This document shows positions 1-11,200 of a stretch of DNA of 64,000 nucleotides, one piece after another. Source of the DNA: Bursaphelenchus xylophilus. Lineage: Eukaryota > Nematoda > Chromadorea > Rhabditida > Aphelenchoididae. The stretch spans positions 11,899,501-11,963,500 of the forward strand of contig CAJFCV020000005.1 in NCBI GenBank assembly GCA_904066235.2, in the 5' to 3' direction. A program made the translations under genes and the position numbers. How positions within the stretch are numbered: position 1 is the first letter of the stretch; every line of letters starts with the position of its first letter. The notes under the pieces were generated by a model. That model worked only from the letters and a program-made list of their open reading frames with translations, did not search any database and was not told the origin of the DNA.

Positions 1-165
1 CCGCTCTCCGCGTTTCGCAAAACGACAAAGACCGTTGAATATCTCGACTGTGTTAGCTAAGCACGACCTGAAACTTTCAGGAAATGATATGTGGCATATG
101 CATGAACTGTGCTCAAAACAAAATCTGAGCGTCGCAATTTGGACACTTGATTTGTAGATTCAAAT
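1..165. repeat. Family C remnant
   Basis: Right half of a family C foldback: the phrase CTGAAACTTTCAGGAAATGATAT and then AATCTGAGCGTCGCAATTTGG match the intact copy at 40496-40947. It is cut by the window edge. Confidence 0.5.
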
Positions 166-650
166 TTCCCATCCCAAAAATTTTAGACAAACTAATTAGT
201 TTTTGAACACCTAAAGTAATCAAATTAGCCATCAAAACTCAGTGGGTTTGATCCAAATTCCGAAAAACCTCAAAAAACTTCCGTCTTTTGGCCCTTTCCG
301 ATTAATCTTCTGACCTACTCGTGAAACACGATCACCTTTACCGTACCCTGTCGAAAACGTGAACCACTTTTTGATGCACTCGAAAACCGGGTATTTTTAG
401 CCAACAATTGCGACAATTGCCTCGAGGCAATAAATCGGGAATGGAAGCAGGGATGTCAGATGCAAAAATAAAAAAGTGCAATGCTATTTTGGGGTCGGAA
501 TGAAACGGGATCGGGACGGTTCATGGCTGGGATTTGACAAGATCTGATTTCCACTCGCGAAAATAAAGGTTACATGCATAAAGAAAGAGAGGAGATGGAG
601 TCTGATCAAGTGACAATACGTATTTCATGTTATGCAGAATATAGTTTATC

Positions 651-803
651 ATCAGTCTGTCGGGAAAATAATGAGTCTGTCGCATCGAAAATCGCATCGC
701 CACCGAGAAAATGAATTGTGTCGCGGCAAAGTCGAATTGCTTTTTACTTCAGCGACACTATTGCAGCACCGACAGTGCGCTCATTATTTTCCCGACAGAC
801 TGA
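651..803. repeat. Family A element, interior I
   Basis: Inverted ends CAGTCTGTCGGGAAAATAAT and ATTATTTTCCCGACAGACTG. Interior I has the typical GAAAATGAATTGTGTCGCGG block and a second phrase CACTTCAGCGACAC. Confidence 0.85.
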
Positions 804-880
804 AATCTAATTTGCCTCATATTTATAAAAAATCGACAGTGTTTACAAATTCTCACGACGCAAAAAAATTCACAGCTTAC

Positions 881-1104
881 AATGACGGACCTGATCCAGT
901 GACAAAAAACGTACCATTTTGTATCCGGGAAGCATCAGAAATGCGGCAAAATGCTTCCCTCTCCAAGTGAAAAACTCTGATTTCTAAACAGCGCCCTTCA
1001 AAACGAAGTTCTTTCACTTGAAGAGGGAGGCATTTTGCCACATTTTTGATGCTTCCCGGATGCAAAATGGAACGTTTTTTGTCACTGGATCAGGTCCGCA
1101 CTAT
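881..1104. repeat. Family B element
   Basis: Near-perfect foldback with ends GACGGACCTGATCCAGTGAC and GTCACTGGATCAGGTCCG; the two arms are each about 100 bp, separated by a short non-paired centre. Confidence 0.85.
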
Positions 1105-2011
1105 AATTTCAGAGCTCGGTCGAAATACTACTACATATTTTAAAACCTCTGTTTGACAAGAAGATGATAAAGATATGGCTTCTATAATATTCTAACAAGT
1201 CGAAGAATTTACACAAAAAATCACAAAAAAACCCCATTATCATTTCTTTGCCAACTCTCGACCTAAAAATCTCGGTCGTTTTTGCAAATCGCGAACTATA
1301 GTGGCTGACAAAATCTTCTTTCCACCTGTATCTCGGGAACCGTTGGGCCTAGAACCTCCAAATTCGGCATAGAAACATTATGGGGCAATCTAACATCACA
1401 CCCAAAAAATCATATCAGTTTCAGTGCACTTTTTATGCAAACGGCAAAAACGTGATGACAAAATTTTCTTTCCACCGCTTGTAAATTATAAGCCAGAGGG
1501 CGCTATGGCATGATTGTGGTGTCGTTGTGATCGCGAAGAAGTCCTCTTTCGATCCGTGGCACAATTTTACAGGACCTTTCGTTTGTTCGCCCTTGGGCGT
1601 CTGCCCAAGAACATTATTGTAAATTTGTACCACGTTTTCATCAAAACCCGCCCCACATGGACTACTTCCCTGTTTAATATAAACAGCAATAAAACAGACC
1701 CCACACCCGCTGCCTCACGACCACCAACACCTTTTTATTTCCGAACCCTTTGGCCATGAACTCCGAGTGTCCGAAATTTATGCTCCTACGAATCGAATGG
1801 GGGGTATAAACAAAGCTAATAAAACATGGAATTATTTCTCCATTCGAGTGATTGAATCCTCATTACAACGCCTCTGCCTTTACGGCGCTGATCGGCGATT
1901 AATGAGGGGTGAAAGGGCCGGAACTGACTCATCCCGGGGATCAAGCGGATCGCGGATATTCGGGCGAAAATCAAAGGGATTTGGAATGAGAAGGCTGCAA
2001 AAGAGATCGTC

Positions 2012-2150
2012 AAGTTTGCTGCACTTTTGTGACATGCACTGTGCGAAAACAAAAGTTCACTTTGCACTGTGCAGTAGGTTAATGGGCTGTCGCCTGCACC
2101 CTGACTTTTTCAGCATACTGTAGGCCCTCCGAAACCACCTCAGCGACTTG
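2012..2150. repeat. Family D element, short
   Basis: GTGACATGCACTGTGCGAAA and CTTTGCACTGTGCAG followed by a degraded right end with CAGCGACTTG, the family D terminus. Confidence 0.6.
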
Positions 2151-2160
2151 GCGAACGGAC

Positions 2161-2294
2161 TATCAATCTGTCGGGAAAATATTGAGCGCCGGTCGATGAA
2201 GGGAAAAGCAAGTTGATTTTGCCGCGACTGATTTTCTTTCTGGCAATGCGATTTTTGATGCGACAGGTGCTCATTATTTTCCCGACATACTGAT
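2161..2294. repeat. Family A element, interior I, shortened
   Basis: Ends TATCAATCTGTCGGGAAAAT and ATTTTCCCGACATACTGATA; the interior is reduced and partly inverted relative to other copies. Confidence 0.75.
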
Positions 2295-2621
2295 AGTTTG
2301 ATTGCTAGTATCCTGAAATCCTTTTGAATGTTGGCTACGATTTTCGAAAGCACCATGGCATGGGATGGAGAGACCTTATACTGGACTAGACAATGGAATC
2401 CCGACTGATACACTCCATGCTTTTACGTGTGATTAGTGGGAATAAATTGAAATTGAAACTGATAGCTTGTAATCCGCCTTTGGATGATCATTTCGGCATG
2501 TTAAAATCATTCAATTTCTAGCAACCTTCAGCCGTACAATCTCGGTTGTGTCCGCAAGGCGTAAGCTAAGCATGCTCAGAAAATACCTATATATCACGAC
2601 CAAAACCAAAATGTTGCATTC

Positions 2622-2766
2622 TGAGTCTGTCGGGAAAGTAATGAGATAAATCGCATCGCCGCCGAGGAAAAGGAATTATGTCGCGGCAAAATCAAATTGC
2701 TTTTCATTTCAGCGACGCAATCGGCGCAGCGACATCGTGTTCATTAGAATTCCCGACAGACTGATA
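2622..2766. repeat. Family A element, interior I
   Basis: Ends AGTCTGTCGGGAAAGTAATG and TTCCCGACAGACTGAT with the usual GAATTATGTCGCGGC interior. Confidence 0.8.
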
Positions 2767-3321
2767 AAAGTCTAAAAAAATGCTCGAAACGTTTTTAGAC
2801 ACGAGTGGAATTTGTTAGATCGAGGATATTTTGCTCCATTAATCTCTCTAAGGACGCTACATACTCGGCATCAAGACAAACGGCCAAAAACAAGTTCCTT
2901 TTGGCCAAAGGACCCGATCACATGTCCGATGGACAAACCGTTGAAACCGCTAAAATTAGCCGGCTCCGATTGGAAGCCAATTAATTTTTAGCACTTCCCA
3001 ACGACATTGAGGACCACACCGGCTCTCCAACTCTCCCCCGCTTGAAAAAAAACAAAACGCCTGAGGCAATTAGTCAAAGTTTTTATAATTTCTTTGGCAC
3101 TTGAGCTGCCCTGGACTTGAAAAGAAAGTTATTGGTGTCTGACAAATTACTTGACAAAGGAATGAGGGGAATTTTGAGGATGAGTTCATGACGCTTGCGT
3201 AAGCAGTTGAGGCAAAGGCGAGACACGAGATGGAAGAGGGGTACTGTAGATCAAGGAAATTGAGACAAAAGTAATGCTATACTGATGAACCTATACTTTA
3301 GCTAAAGCACGGTACTGAAAT

Positions 3322-3415
3322 ATCAGTATGTCGGGAAAATAAAGAGGATAATGTCGCTGCGCCGATTCTGTCGCTGAAGTGGACAGCAATTTGATTTTGC
3401 CGCGACACATTCATA
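3322..3415. repeat. Family A half-element
   Basis: Only the left end (CAGTATGTCGGGAAAATAA) and part of interior I are present; no right terminus follows. Confidence 0.65.
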
Positions 3416-3451
3416 AAATACGTGGATTGAGAGAGCCAAGTTTTTCTACAA

Positions 3452-3679
3452 CAGGGTGCTCCAAGAATTATGGAAAAAAATACTCATTAATTTGTGTTCG
3501 GTGGTCCAATCCGAAAATTGTTTCTTTTCATTTTACAGAAAAACCTTGGAGTTTTGATAATCCAAAAAAAATTTTTCTTTTGCCGGCGGAGATGTAAAAT
3601 GCAAAAAAAATTTCGGATTGGACCACCGAGCACAAAGTTGTTAATCAATAAATTTTTCCATGATTCTTGGAACACCCTG
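3452..3679. repeat. Foldback MITE with CAGGGTG ends
   Basis: 228-bp inverted repeat with ends CAGGGTGCTCCAAGAATTA and the reverse complement ending GGAACACCCTG, resembling nematode mariner termini. It is flanked on both sides by TACAA (3447-3451 and 3680-3684). Confidence 0.8.
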
Positions 3680-4098
3680 TACAAGACCGAAAATTTCAAC
3701 TAAAAAAATCAATCAAGTAAAGTATTTTTAATCGAGGAACATAAGAAAGGGAACAGTTGTCCATAAATCACTGCCCACGATTTTTTATAAAAAGCTCTAT
3801 GAATCTTATAAACACATTCCATTCCACACGTATAATATAAATCTCAAGCAGTGAATAGTTGAAATTTTAAGGCTAAGTAAAAAAAAATAAAACCAAAAAA
3901 AATCTCATTCTAACGACGGCGGGAAAAAATGATCGTGACATTCTGCACTCTTACAAATATTAATTTTACTGCTTGCTATTTTGCCGACATTGCCTTTGCG
4001 GCAGGGACATAAAAAACTTTTTTTGACATTTCGTTTCCCACGCCGTAAAAAGCGCATTTCAAATGTAGCTGAAATGACACTTTTTTATTCAAATTTTA

Positions 4099-4250
4099 TC
4101 CGTCTGTCGGGAAAATAATGACTGTCGCGTCAAAAATCATCACCTCCAAGAAAATGAATTTCTTCGCGGCAAAATCAAATTGCTTTTCACTTCAGCGAGC
4201 GATTGGCGCAGCAATACATTATGCTCATTATTTTCCCGACAAACTCATAA
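4099..4250. repeat. Family A element, interior I
   Basis: Ends CGTCTGTCGGGAAAATAATG and CATTATTTTCCCGACAAACT. Confidence 0.8.
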
Positions 4251-4559
4251 TATTTTAATCTTTCATCCTCAAAATTCATGGCCAAAAATCAGAAAAAATC
4301 TAAAAATTTCTGACCGTTTCCACCTAATAAAAACGCTTGAAATTCTTTGAATTCTTGGTGTTGTTTTTCGGCCGTGACGAAAATTGGACTTTACGTCAAG
4401 AACTGTCAAAAACATCTTTTTTTCTGCAGGTTATTCTTGAATTTCTCTTCAAAGCTTTTTCGGTTCAAAACGTGAGGGGTGTCGGTTTCGAAATTCTTCT
4501 CCGACGTTGAAAAAACAGTGATCTTTATGAAAGAAAGTGTACGTAAATAATATGTGTAG

Positions 4560-5030
4560 AAGGAAAATTGGGCAGGCGAAGTGCCTCAAGTGAGACGTTC
4601 ATATTTTTATTAAACTTTGCACACACGTCGGGTATGGACCACATAGCAATTCACAAAAGTTTTAGCTCGCGCTTTGCTGGCGCAGCCGAGATATTCGACG
4701 ATCTCCGCGGTCTAGAGAGTACGCAAAACGCGGAGGGCGGTCAGAGAGAAAAACGCTTTTTGGCCATAACTTTAGCAGTTCCGTGCGGAAAAATTTGATT
4801 TTTTGTAGAAGCATTCTCCTTTACGGTAGAAATAGGCATGAAAATTTTCGTGCCGAAATTCGGCAAAAAGTCCTAAATTTTTGCCGACTTTCGATCCAAA
4901 AATCTCGGTTGTACCTGCAAAGCGCGAGCAAGGATTCCCGCGTATATCTTCGAAAAAATTGTTCTAAACTTGTGCCAATTTTCGTCAAAATCTGAGCGTC
5001 GCACTTGGAGTACTACCCCTGTAAGATGAT
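4560..5030. repeat. Family C element
   Basis: Long foldback: GGCGAAGTGCCTCAAGTGAGACG on the left and GAGCGTCGCACTTGGAGTAC on the right. Inside, AGCTCGCGCTTTGCTGGCGC and ATCTCGGTTGTACCTGCAAAGCGCGAGC pair with each other. The small ORFs here are by-products of the repeat. Confidence 0.75.
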
Positions 5031-5095
5031 TCCGCAACTTTCAGTCTCTTCGTCAAAATTTCCCGCTATCAATCCGAGCGAGGTGTCTTCCCGGC

Positions 5096-5516
5096 TAGAG
5101 GTGGCAATCGGGCCGGCCCTAGGCTTTTTCAAATTTACTTAAGCCCGGCCCGGCCCGGTGGAAGCCCAGGCCGGCCCGGCCCTGTTTGGCCCGCTAATGC
5201 AAAAAGATTGGATAAAAGTCTCCCTGACTATATACATAATCAGGGATTTTAAAGAGTTTGAAAAGGTGGAAAACAGTATATAAGTCAAAAAGTTTTAATT
5301 TAATATCCATCCATCAATTCTGCTAAGCATTTGTGCTTTATTTTGCTGGTTTAGTATTAATTTTTTTCACTTATCCACCTTCCGGGCCGGGCCGAAAGTC
5401 TCAGCCCGGCCGACGGGCCGAAACTGTCAGGCCGGCCCTGGGCGTTTTCAAACCTGCTCAGGCCCGGCCCAATCACCGGGCCTGGCCGGGCCGGCCCAGC
5501 CCGATTGCCACCTCTA
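5096..5516. repeat. hAT-like MITE, GC-rich
   Basis: 421-bp element with ends TAGAGGTGGCAATCGGGCC and the reverse complement CCCGATTGCCACCTCTA. Interiors near both ends are GGCCCGGCC runs around an AT-rich centre. The flanks CTTCCCGGC and CTTCCGGC look like an imperfect 8-bp target duplication, as hAT transposases make. Confidence 0.8.
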
Positions 5517-5929
5517 CTTCCGGCAACCGCCTTGGCGCCACAACTCCAACAGCGGCTTCGGCGTATTTACAGAAAACATATTTTAGCTACCTCTCCACTT
5601 TTGCGTGAAAAAAAATGATTTTTTATGGTTACAATTACACTTACAAAAGCTGTTAAAAAATTAAAAAAGCACGAAAACACCAGGAAAAATCTTTTCTTAC
5701 AAAGATAAAAAATATTCGAATCTCCCGATTCTCCCCCGCTTCTGATCGATTTATAAAGCGTCCAAGGGGCTGCGGCCTTCTTTCCAAAACAGAGAACACA
5801 AAAAATTTTGAGAAACAAAGGGAATTTGCCGCCTGGAAATAAATACGATCGAACCACTGTTCCGATTTCGGAAAATATCAGGCAGACCGCAAAGTAAGTG
5901 GGCTGTCAAAACAATCTGAATTTATTGGG

Positions 5930-6060
5930 AAAGTGGTCCAAGTGCGAGGCTCAGATTTTGATGAAACTTGGAACGAATTTAGAAAACTTTTTTATAAATT
6001 ATATGTGAGGCTCTCAGCTTGTGCTTTACAGAAACAACCGAGATTTTTAGATCAAGAGTT
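5930..6060. repeat. Family C fragment
   Basis: Left arm only: GTCCAAGTGCGAGGCTCAG, then TTTTGATGAAACTTGGAACG. Confidence 0.6.
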
Positions 6061-6102
6061 GGCAAAAAAGTGATTTTTTTCGCAAATTTTTTTTACGAAA
6101 AG

Positions 6103-6354
6103 TACAGTGAGGAAGGAACCTGATCCAATGGCAAAAAACGTACCATTTTGCATCCGGGAGGTATCAAAAGTGTGGCAAAATACCTCCCTCTCCAAGTGAA
6201 AAAACTCCGATTTCAAAAGCTCTGTTTGTGAGGAAAGGGGCGCGCCCTTCAAAGCCAAGTCTTTCACTTGGAGAGGGAAGCATTTTACCACTTTTTTGAT
6301 ACTTCCCGGATGAAAAATGGTACGGCGTTTGCCACTGGATCTGGTCCCCCTCTG
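6103..6354. repeat. Family B element
   Basis: Ends CAGTGAGGAAGGAACCTGATCC and GGATCTGGTCCCCCTCTG, flanked by TA on both sides. Confidence 0.85.
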
Positions 6355-6483
6355 TATGGTACTTCTTTCTGTCGAAAAATTAAGGAAACTCTGAGCATTC
6401 CAATGGAGGTACTTCCCGTGTAAATGGAAGTTCAAAAAACGAGAGGCATGAACACTTATAGGCAATACTAGAAAAGGACGATC

Positions 6484-6645
6484 TATCAGTCTGTCGTGAA
6501 AATAATTTGGATTTATCGCAGCCAAATTTCTCGCCTTGTCGCAGCCGCGCATAAAATAGCCATCAGTCGCGGCGGAGGTTTCAAAGTGACGAAGGGCGAT
6601 TGCAAGTCTCGAAAAATCCATATTATTTTCCCGACACACTTAAAG
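6484..6645. repeat. Family A element, interior II
   Basis: Ends TATCAGTCTGTCGTGAAAAT and ATTATTTTCCCGACACACTT; interior II with CTCGCCTTGTCGCAGCC. Confidence 0.75.
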
Positions 6646-6720
6646 GATTTTAAAAAAAGGTACATACATGTAACTTTTATAAAATGGAACATCAAACTTT
6701 GCAGGTATTGTCTGGATAAA

Positions 6721-6877
6721 TTATCAGTCTGTCGGGAAAATAATGAGCACTCTGTCGCATCGAAAATCGCATCGCCGCCGAGAAAATGAATTGTGTCGAA
6801 AACCAACTCGCTTTTCACTTCAGCGACAAGATCTTCGTAGCGATATTGTGCTCATTATTTTTCCGACAGATTGCTAA
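6721..6877. repeat. Family A element, interior I
   Basis: Ends TATCAGTCTGTCGGGAAAAT and TTATTTTTCCGACAGATTG. Lies 75 bp from the previous copy; the short spacer AATTATCCAGACAATACC-like sequence recurs on both sides (GTCTGGATAAATTATCAG and TGTCCAGACAATACC), an inverted flank. Confidence 0.8.
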
Positions 6878-7109
6878 GTCTGTCCAGACAATACCAGCAA
6901 AGTTTGATGCTTCAAGCCTCCCCACCCATCGACCACTGTCCCAGAAAACACCCTCAAGATCGTTGTCTTTGGCCTTTTATACCCAAACTCGTTGATTTTT
7001 GGCTTCTTTTTTACGACAAACCCTTCAAAGTTCCGCCTTTGGAGCAAAGATTCGCAACTTTTTATGGCTCACATGTGATGTCTAGTCATTTCCTTCGGAA
7101 TTGCACTTA

Positions 7110-8227
7110 AAAGTGCAACAAGTTTGGGAGAGTGCGTTTTATGAGTGGGTAATAAAATTCAATTCAAACCAATGGTCGTGTCACCGCTTCCGTTTGTAAT
7201 CAAATCCTATCGGATTAAAGGGCAATTCAAGAAGTTTAAGGTAATGAAAAGATATTTTTATCAGTACAGAAACAGCAGAAACATGGGTTAAAGCGCAAAA
7301 AAGTTATAAAAATACGTTGGAAATACGAAAAAAATCATTTTTTGTTCACAATGTCTCGGCAATAAGCCAAATTCGCATAAATAAATTTTGCCGTCTGCAG
7401 CAACCTCGGGCGCACCTCGGCCACCCACATTGTTGTGTCCCGCAGCGAAAATTGGCATACGGTGGCGGCGTCTTTTTCCAACTTGTGGCCGAACGAGTAA
7501 AACAAGTAAAGAAGTACCAGTGAAGAAGTTACGGCCGGTTTTGTGCGATTATTTTCGAATATATCAGTCCAGAGGTCAAATTCAGCATCTGATGCATGTG
7601 TAATATAACTTTAAGAATTTTGACAGCGAATTTGAGGTATTTCTGAAGTGAAATTGGATTATAATCGAAGCTCATGGATCTGACGAGGTTATGCATCAGT
7701 TCGCGTCGAGGATTATGTAATGTATCGGGTCGAAAATTAATTTAGACATCAGATAGATGGGTAACATAAATTCGTCGAATTTACGTCGAATCTGTGGTTG
7801 GATTTGATCCAAAATCGATTCTCTTTGGCTGTTGTCAATGTTACGGGGTAGTGCGCCAAATTTTTCCGCGGGGTTTCTCCAAATAGTAATTTTTGAGATT
7901 CTGCACCATGGAAAATATAAATTCACCGATTTTAGGGAATTATGGGAGTGTATCTAGTCAAGAATGATTTTTTCTTGCTTGTTATGATTCTCATGAGCTC
8001 TCGCAGAGTCATCGCTTATGATTCTGCGTTTTTTTACCTCGAGAATAGCAAATATCTTATTTTGGCCAAGTACAATATAATATTTGGAAATTTTTGATGT
8101 TTTAGGGCGTGACCCGGATTTTATTATGTATTATCGTGTTTACAAGCTGTTGAGTCACTTGATCTCGTAATATTACCTAATTTTTGCTTTCAGATTATAC
8201 TAACCAACTTCCCGCCTACTAACCGAC
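7110..8227. other. Upstream region of the Argonaute gene
   Basis: About 1.1 kb without a repeat family or a convincing exon. It contains a GC-richer patch at 7390-7500 and AT-rich sequence closer to the gene. The promoter is presumably here, but no specific element can be assigned. Confidence 0.4.
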
Positions 8228-11200
8228 ATGTCCGCAATCCGCGAAATCGTTGCGGGTATCCATCGACTGGAACTGGGAGAACCGCCAGATGCGGAGGAGA
8301 TTGCATACTGCGCGGAGCATAATGTTACGCCGTCCGACGGCCAGTTGCCTCCTCTTCAACCGCCTGGAACAGTCAAAGAATCTTACGTCAATGTCAGCTC
8401 CAATGTTTTCCCAATGAGACTGAACGCTTCGAAACTCGCCCATGTCTACGCCGTCAAGGTTTTTGCGGTCTCCTATACGGATGGTCAGCCAACATATCGG
8501 GAATTGACTGCTATTTCGAACGTTGAGTAAGTTGGTCTTATTTTTTCTTGGTTTTTAGATAAAAAATGGTTTGATGAAGGTTCAATTGAATTATTTAATC
8601 CAACTAAGGGTTAATAAATCTTCGTTTTTTTGTTTAAAAGGAGTGTTTTGAATTTTTTTGTCTAAATCAATGTCCATTTTTAGCTACTGGTTAGCCGAAT
8701 CTCGACGAGTGATCGCTCTGGCCTTCAAATACGCTGTGAAGCGCAACAACTCTACTCTTCCTCCGCTATACGCCTTTGCATACGATGGAAGCGCCCGATT
8801 TTATTGTACCGAGAAACTTAGCGTTGGTGCCAATGTAAGTTCATGCCTATTAGGTATATTTGTTAATTCATTTTTTCCTTTTTGTTTATTGCAGTAGAGT
8901 AAATTTTTTTTTTAAATTTTTCATATTACTTTAGATTTTTTCAGGGCCGATTGACTGTCACGGCCAAGAGAAATGGTGACTCGAAGTTCCCGCTCAGCCA
9001 GCCTTTCTCCGAGGTTCTTTTGGAGATTACCGACAAAGATGACACGGTTGAGCTGACTCCTTCAGTCGTAGAAGCAGGAATCGGAAGTGTTCGGAAGTTC
9101 GAACGTTGTCTGGACGTTGTTACTAATCAAGGGATCCAATATGACGCGTAAGAAGCTTTGAATTGCCGATTTTTTCTATTTTTTTTACCTAGTATAATAT
9201 AAAAAAATTTCAGAGATGGTCATGTGTGTTTCGGAGCCAACTGCAGCTATCTTCTGAAGCCCGAAGAGTTTGGATTTGACGGAAGAGATGCGCCGGAGCT
9301 TCCAGGAGGCGCCTATGTGGCTTTGGGAGCTCAGAAAACTGTTCGGCTGTTTCGCTCTGAACAAGGGAACAGCCCGGCAATGGTCATTGCTGGTGAGGAT
9401 AATATGATATTTACCTAATTCTAAATGAATCTTCAGCGAAGAAAACGCCCTTTTTCGCCTGCATCTCCGTGGCTCGCTCCGTGTTTGAGCGCTTCCCGAA
9501 AATCCACGAAAAAGTGAATGGGTATCTTTCGGATCTGCAGGCCTATTACAAGCATCTCGTGGTGAACCCAACTCACCTAGCCAACAACGACAGACCCATT
9601 CAAATCCACGATATCATCGCCGGGAACGCGATTAACACCACTTTTGAGTATAATGGAGAACAGATCTCCGTCCAGGACTACTACAAACGCCGCTACAACA
9701 TCGACCTACGATACCCAAGACTTCCGTTGATGGTGTGCCAGAGGTACAAGAATCAGCCGGAGTCGCGGACCTACCACCCCATGGAGTTGTACACCTTTGC
9801 CGACAATCAACGCCTCAAACAGCGACACAACAGCGCCGATGTGGTGGCGGCGCTGATCAAGGTTGCGGCCGTCGAACCACTTAATTTGATCAAGAAAATT
9901 TTCAACACCGGCAAAGCGTTGCACTTGTTGGAGAACAAGTTCCTCAAAACTTACGCGGTTGAAGTGGGAACCATGCCGATTCAGGCTCGCGGACGCATCG
10001 TCCCACTGCCCGCCATGATCTACGCCAACACACAGGTCAGCCTCTACGATCGCGACCGCAACACCTGGCGCTCGCACCAATTCTTCAAGCCCGCCAAAAT
10101 CGGCGCGTGGGGCTTTTACGTGCGCGAAGACAACCGAGCCCACGTTGACGCTGTTTTAGAGAGGTTCATCAACGCATTTGTGGGCGAATGCCTGGTCAAG
10201 GGCATGGAGATTGGTCGCCCAACCGTCATCCGCGTCCTTGACACCATGGACGATTTGGCGGAGATCTTCACGAAGGCTACCGATGCCAAGTTTGAATTTT
10301 TGATGTTTATCTCCAACAAGGAGGACAAGAAAATTCATCGTAAGATTAAGAGGGATTTATGCAGTTTACAGCGGCGGATCTGACACAGTGGCAAAAAACG
10401 TACCATTTTGCATCTGGGAAGTATCAAAAATGCAGCAAAATGCCTCCCTCTTCAAGTGAAAAGACTCCAGTTTCAAAAGCGCCCCTGCTCTTTTTGAGGG
10501 AAGTCTTTTGAAATCTGAGCCTTTTCGCTTGGAGAGGGAGGTATTTTGCTGCATTTTTGATACTTCCCAGATGCAAAATGGTACGTTTTTTGCCACTGGA
10601 TCAGGTCCCCCACTGTAGTTTGCGTGTTTAGCTCGAATCAAGAAGTTTGAGCGTGCCTACAACATTATCACCCAAAACGTGACCGTCCAAGTGGCCATGG
10701 ATGCGTGTGGAGCAATGGCACCGCCGAAGAGGCTGACCATGGAGAATATTGTCGCCAAGACCAACATCAAAATGGGCGGACTCAACTACAAAGTGGGCGA
10801 TATGGCCACAAAGTGGGTTTGATTAATTTTTTTTTGATTGTAAATTTAGGTTACAGAATGAGTAATTGGATTGTTTAGGAAGTTTCACGGCGATGAAGAG
10901 CTTTACATCGGAATCAACGCCGACACCTCAGCCGTTCGATTGCAAAATGACGCAAAAGTGCCGGAGTCGCACGCAGGAACCGCCGAGGTCACGCGCAATC
11001 CACTGGTGGTCGGCTTCACTGGCAACGACACCGCCGATCACACCAATTTCACGGGAGACTACATTTTCCAGGAGCCAAGAAGATTGATCAAGATCTCAGT
11101 TGTCATGCGGATTGTTACCGAAACTTTGGATCGATTCATTAAGAATCGCAAGGCTGTGCCCAAGAGAGTGTTTGTGTACAGAAATGGCCTGCCCGAGTCC

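Noticed and set aside
6052..6639. 195-codon minus-strand ORF
   Set aside because: Entirely composed of family B and family A inverted repeats; similar peptides ([19 protein letters not shown]) appear wherever family B occurs.
9706..10143. 145-codon minus-strand ORF
   Set aside because: Antisense to the PAZ-containing Argonaute exon, whose plus-strand frame has clear domain support.
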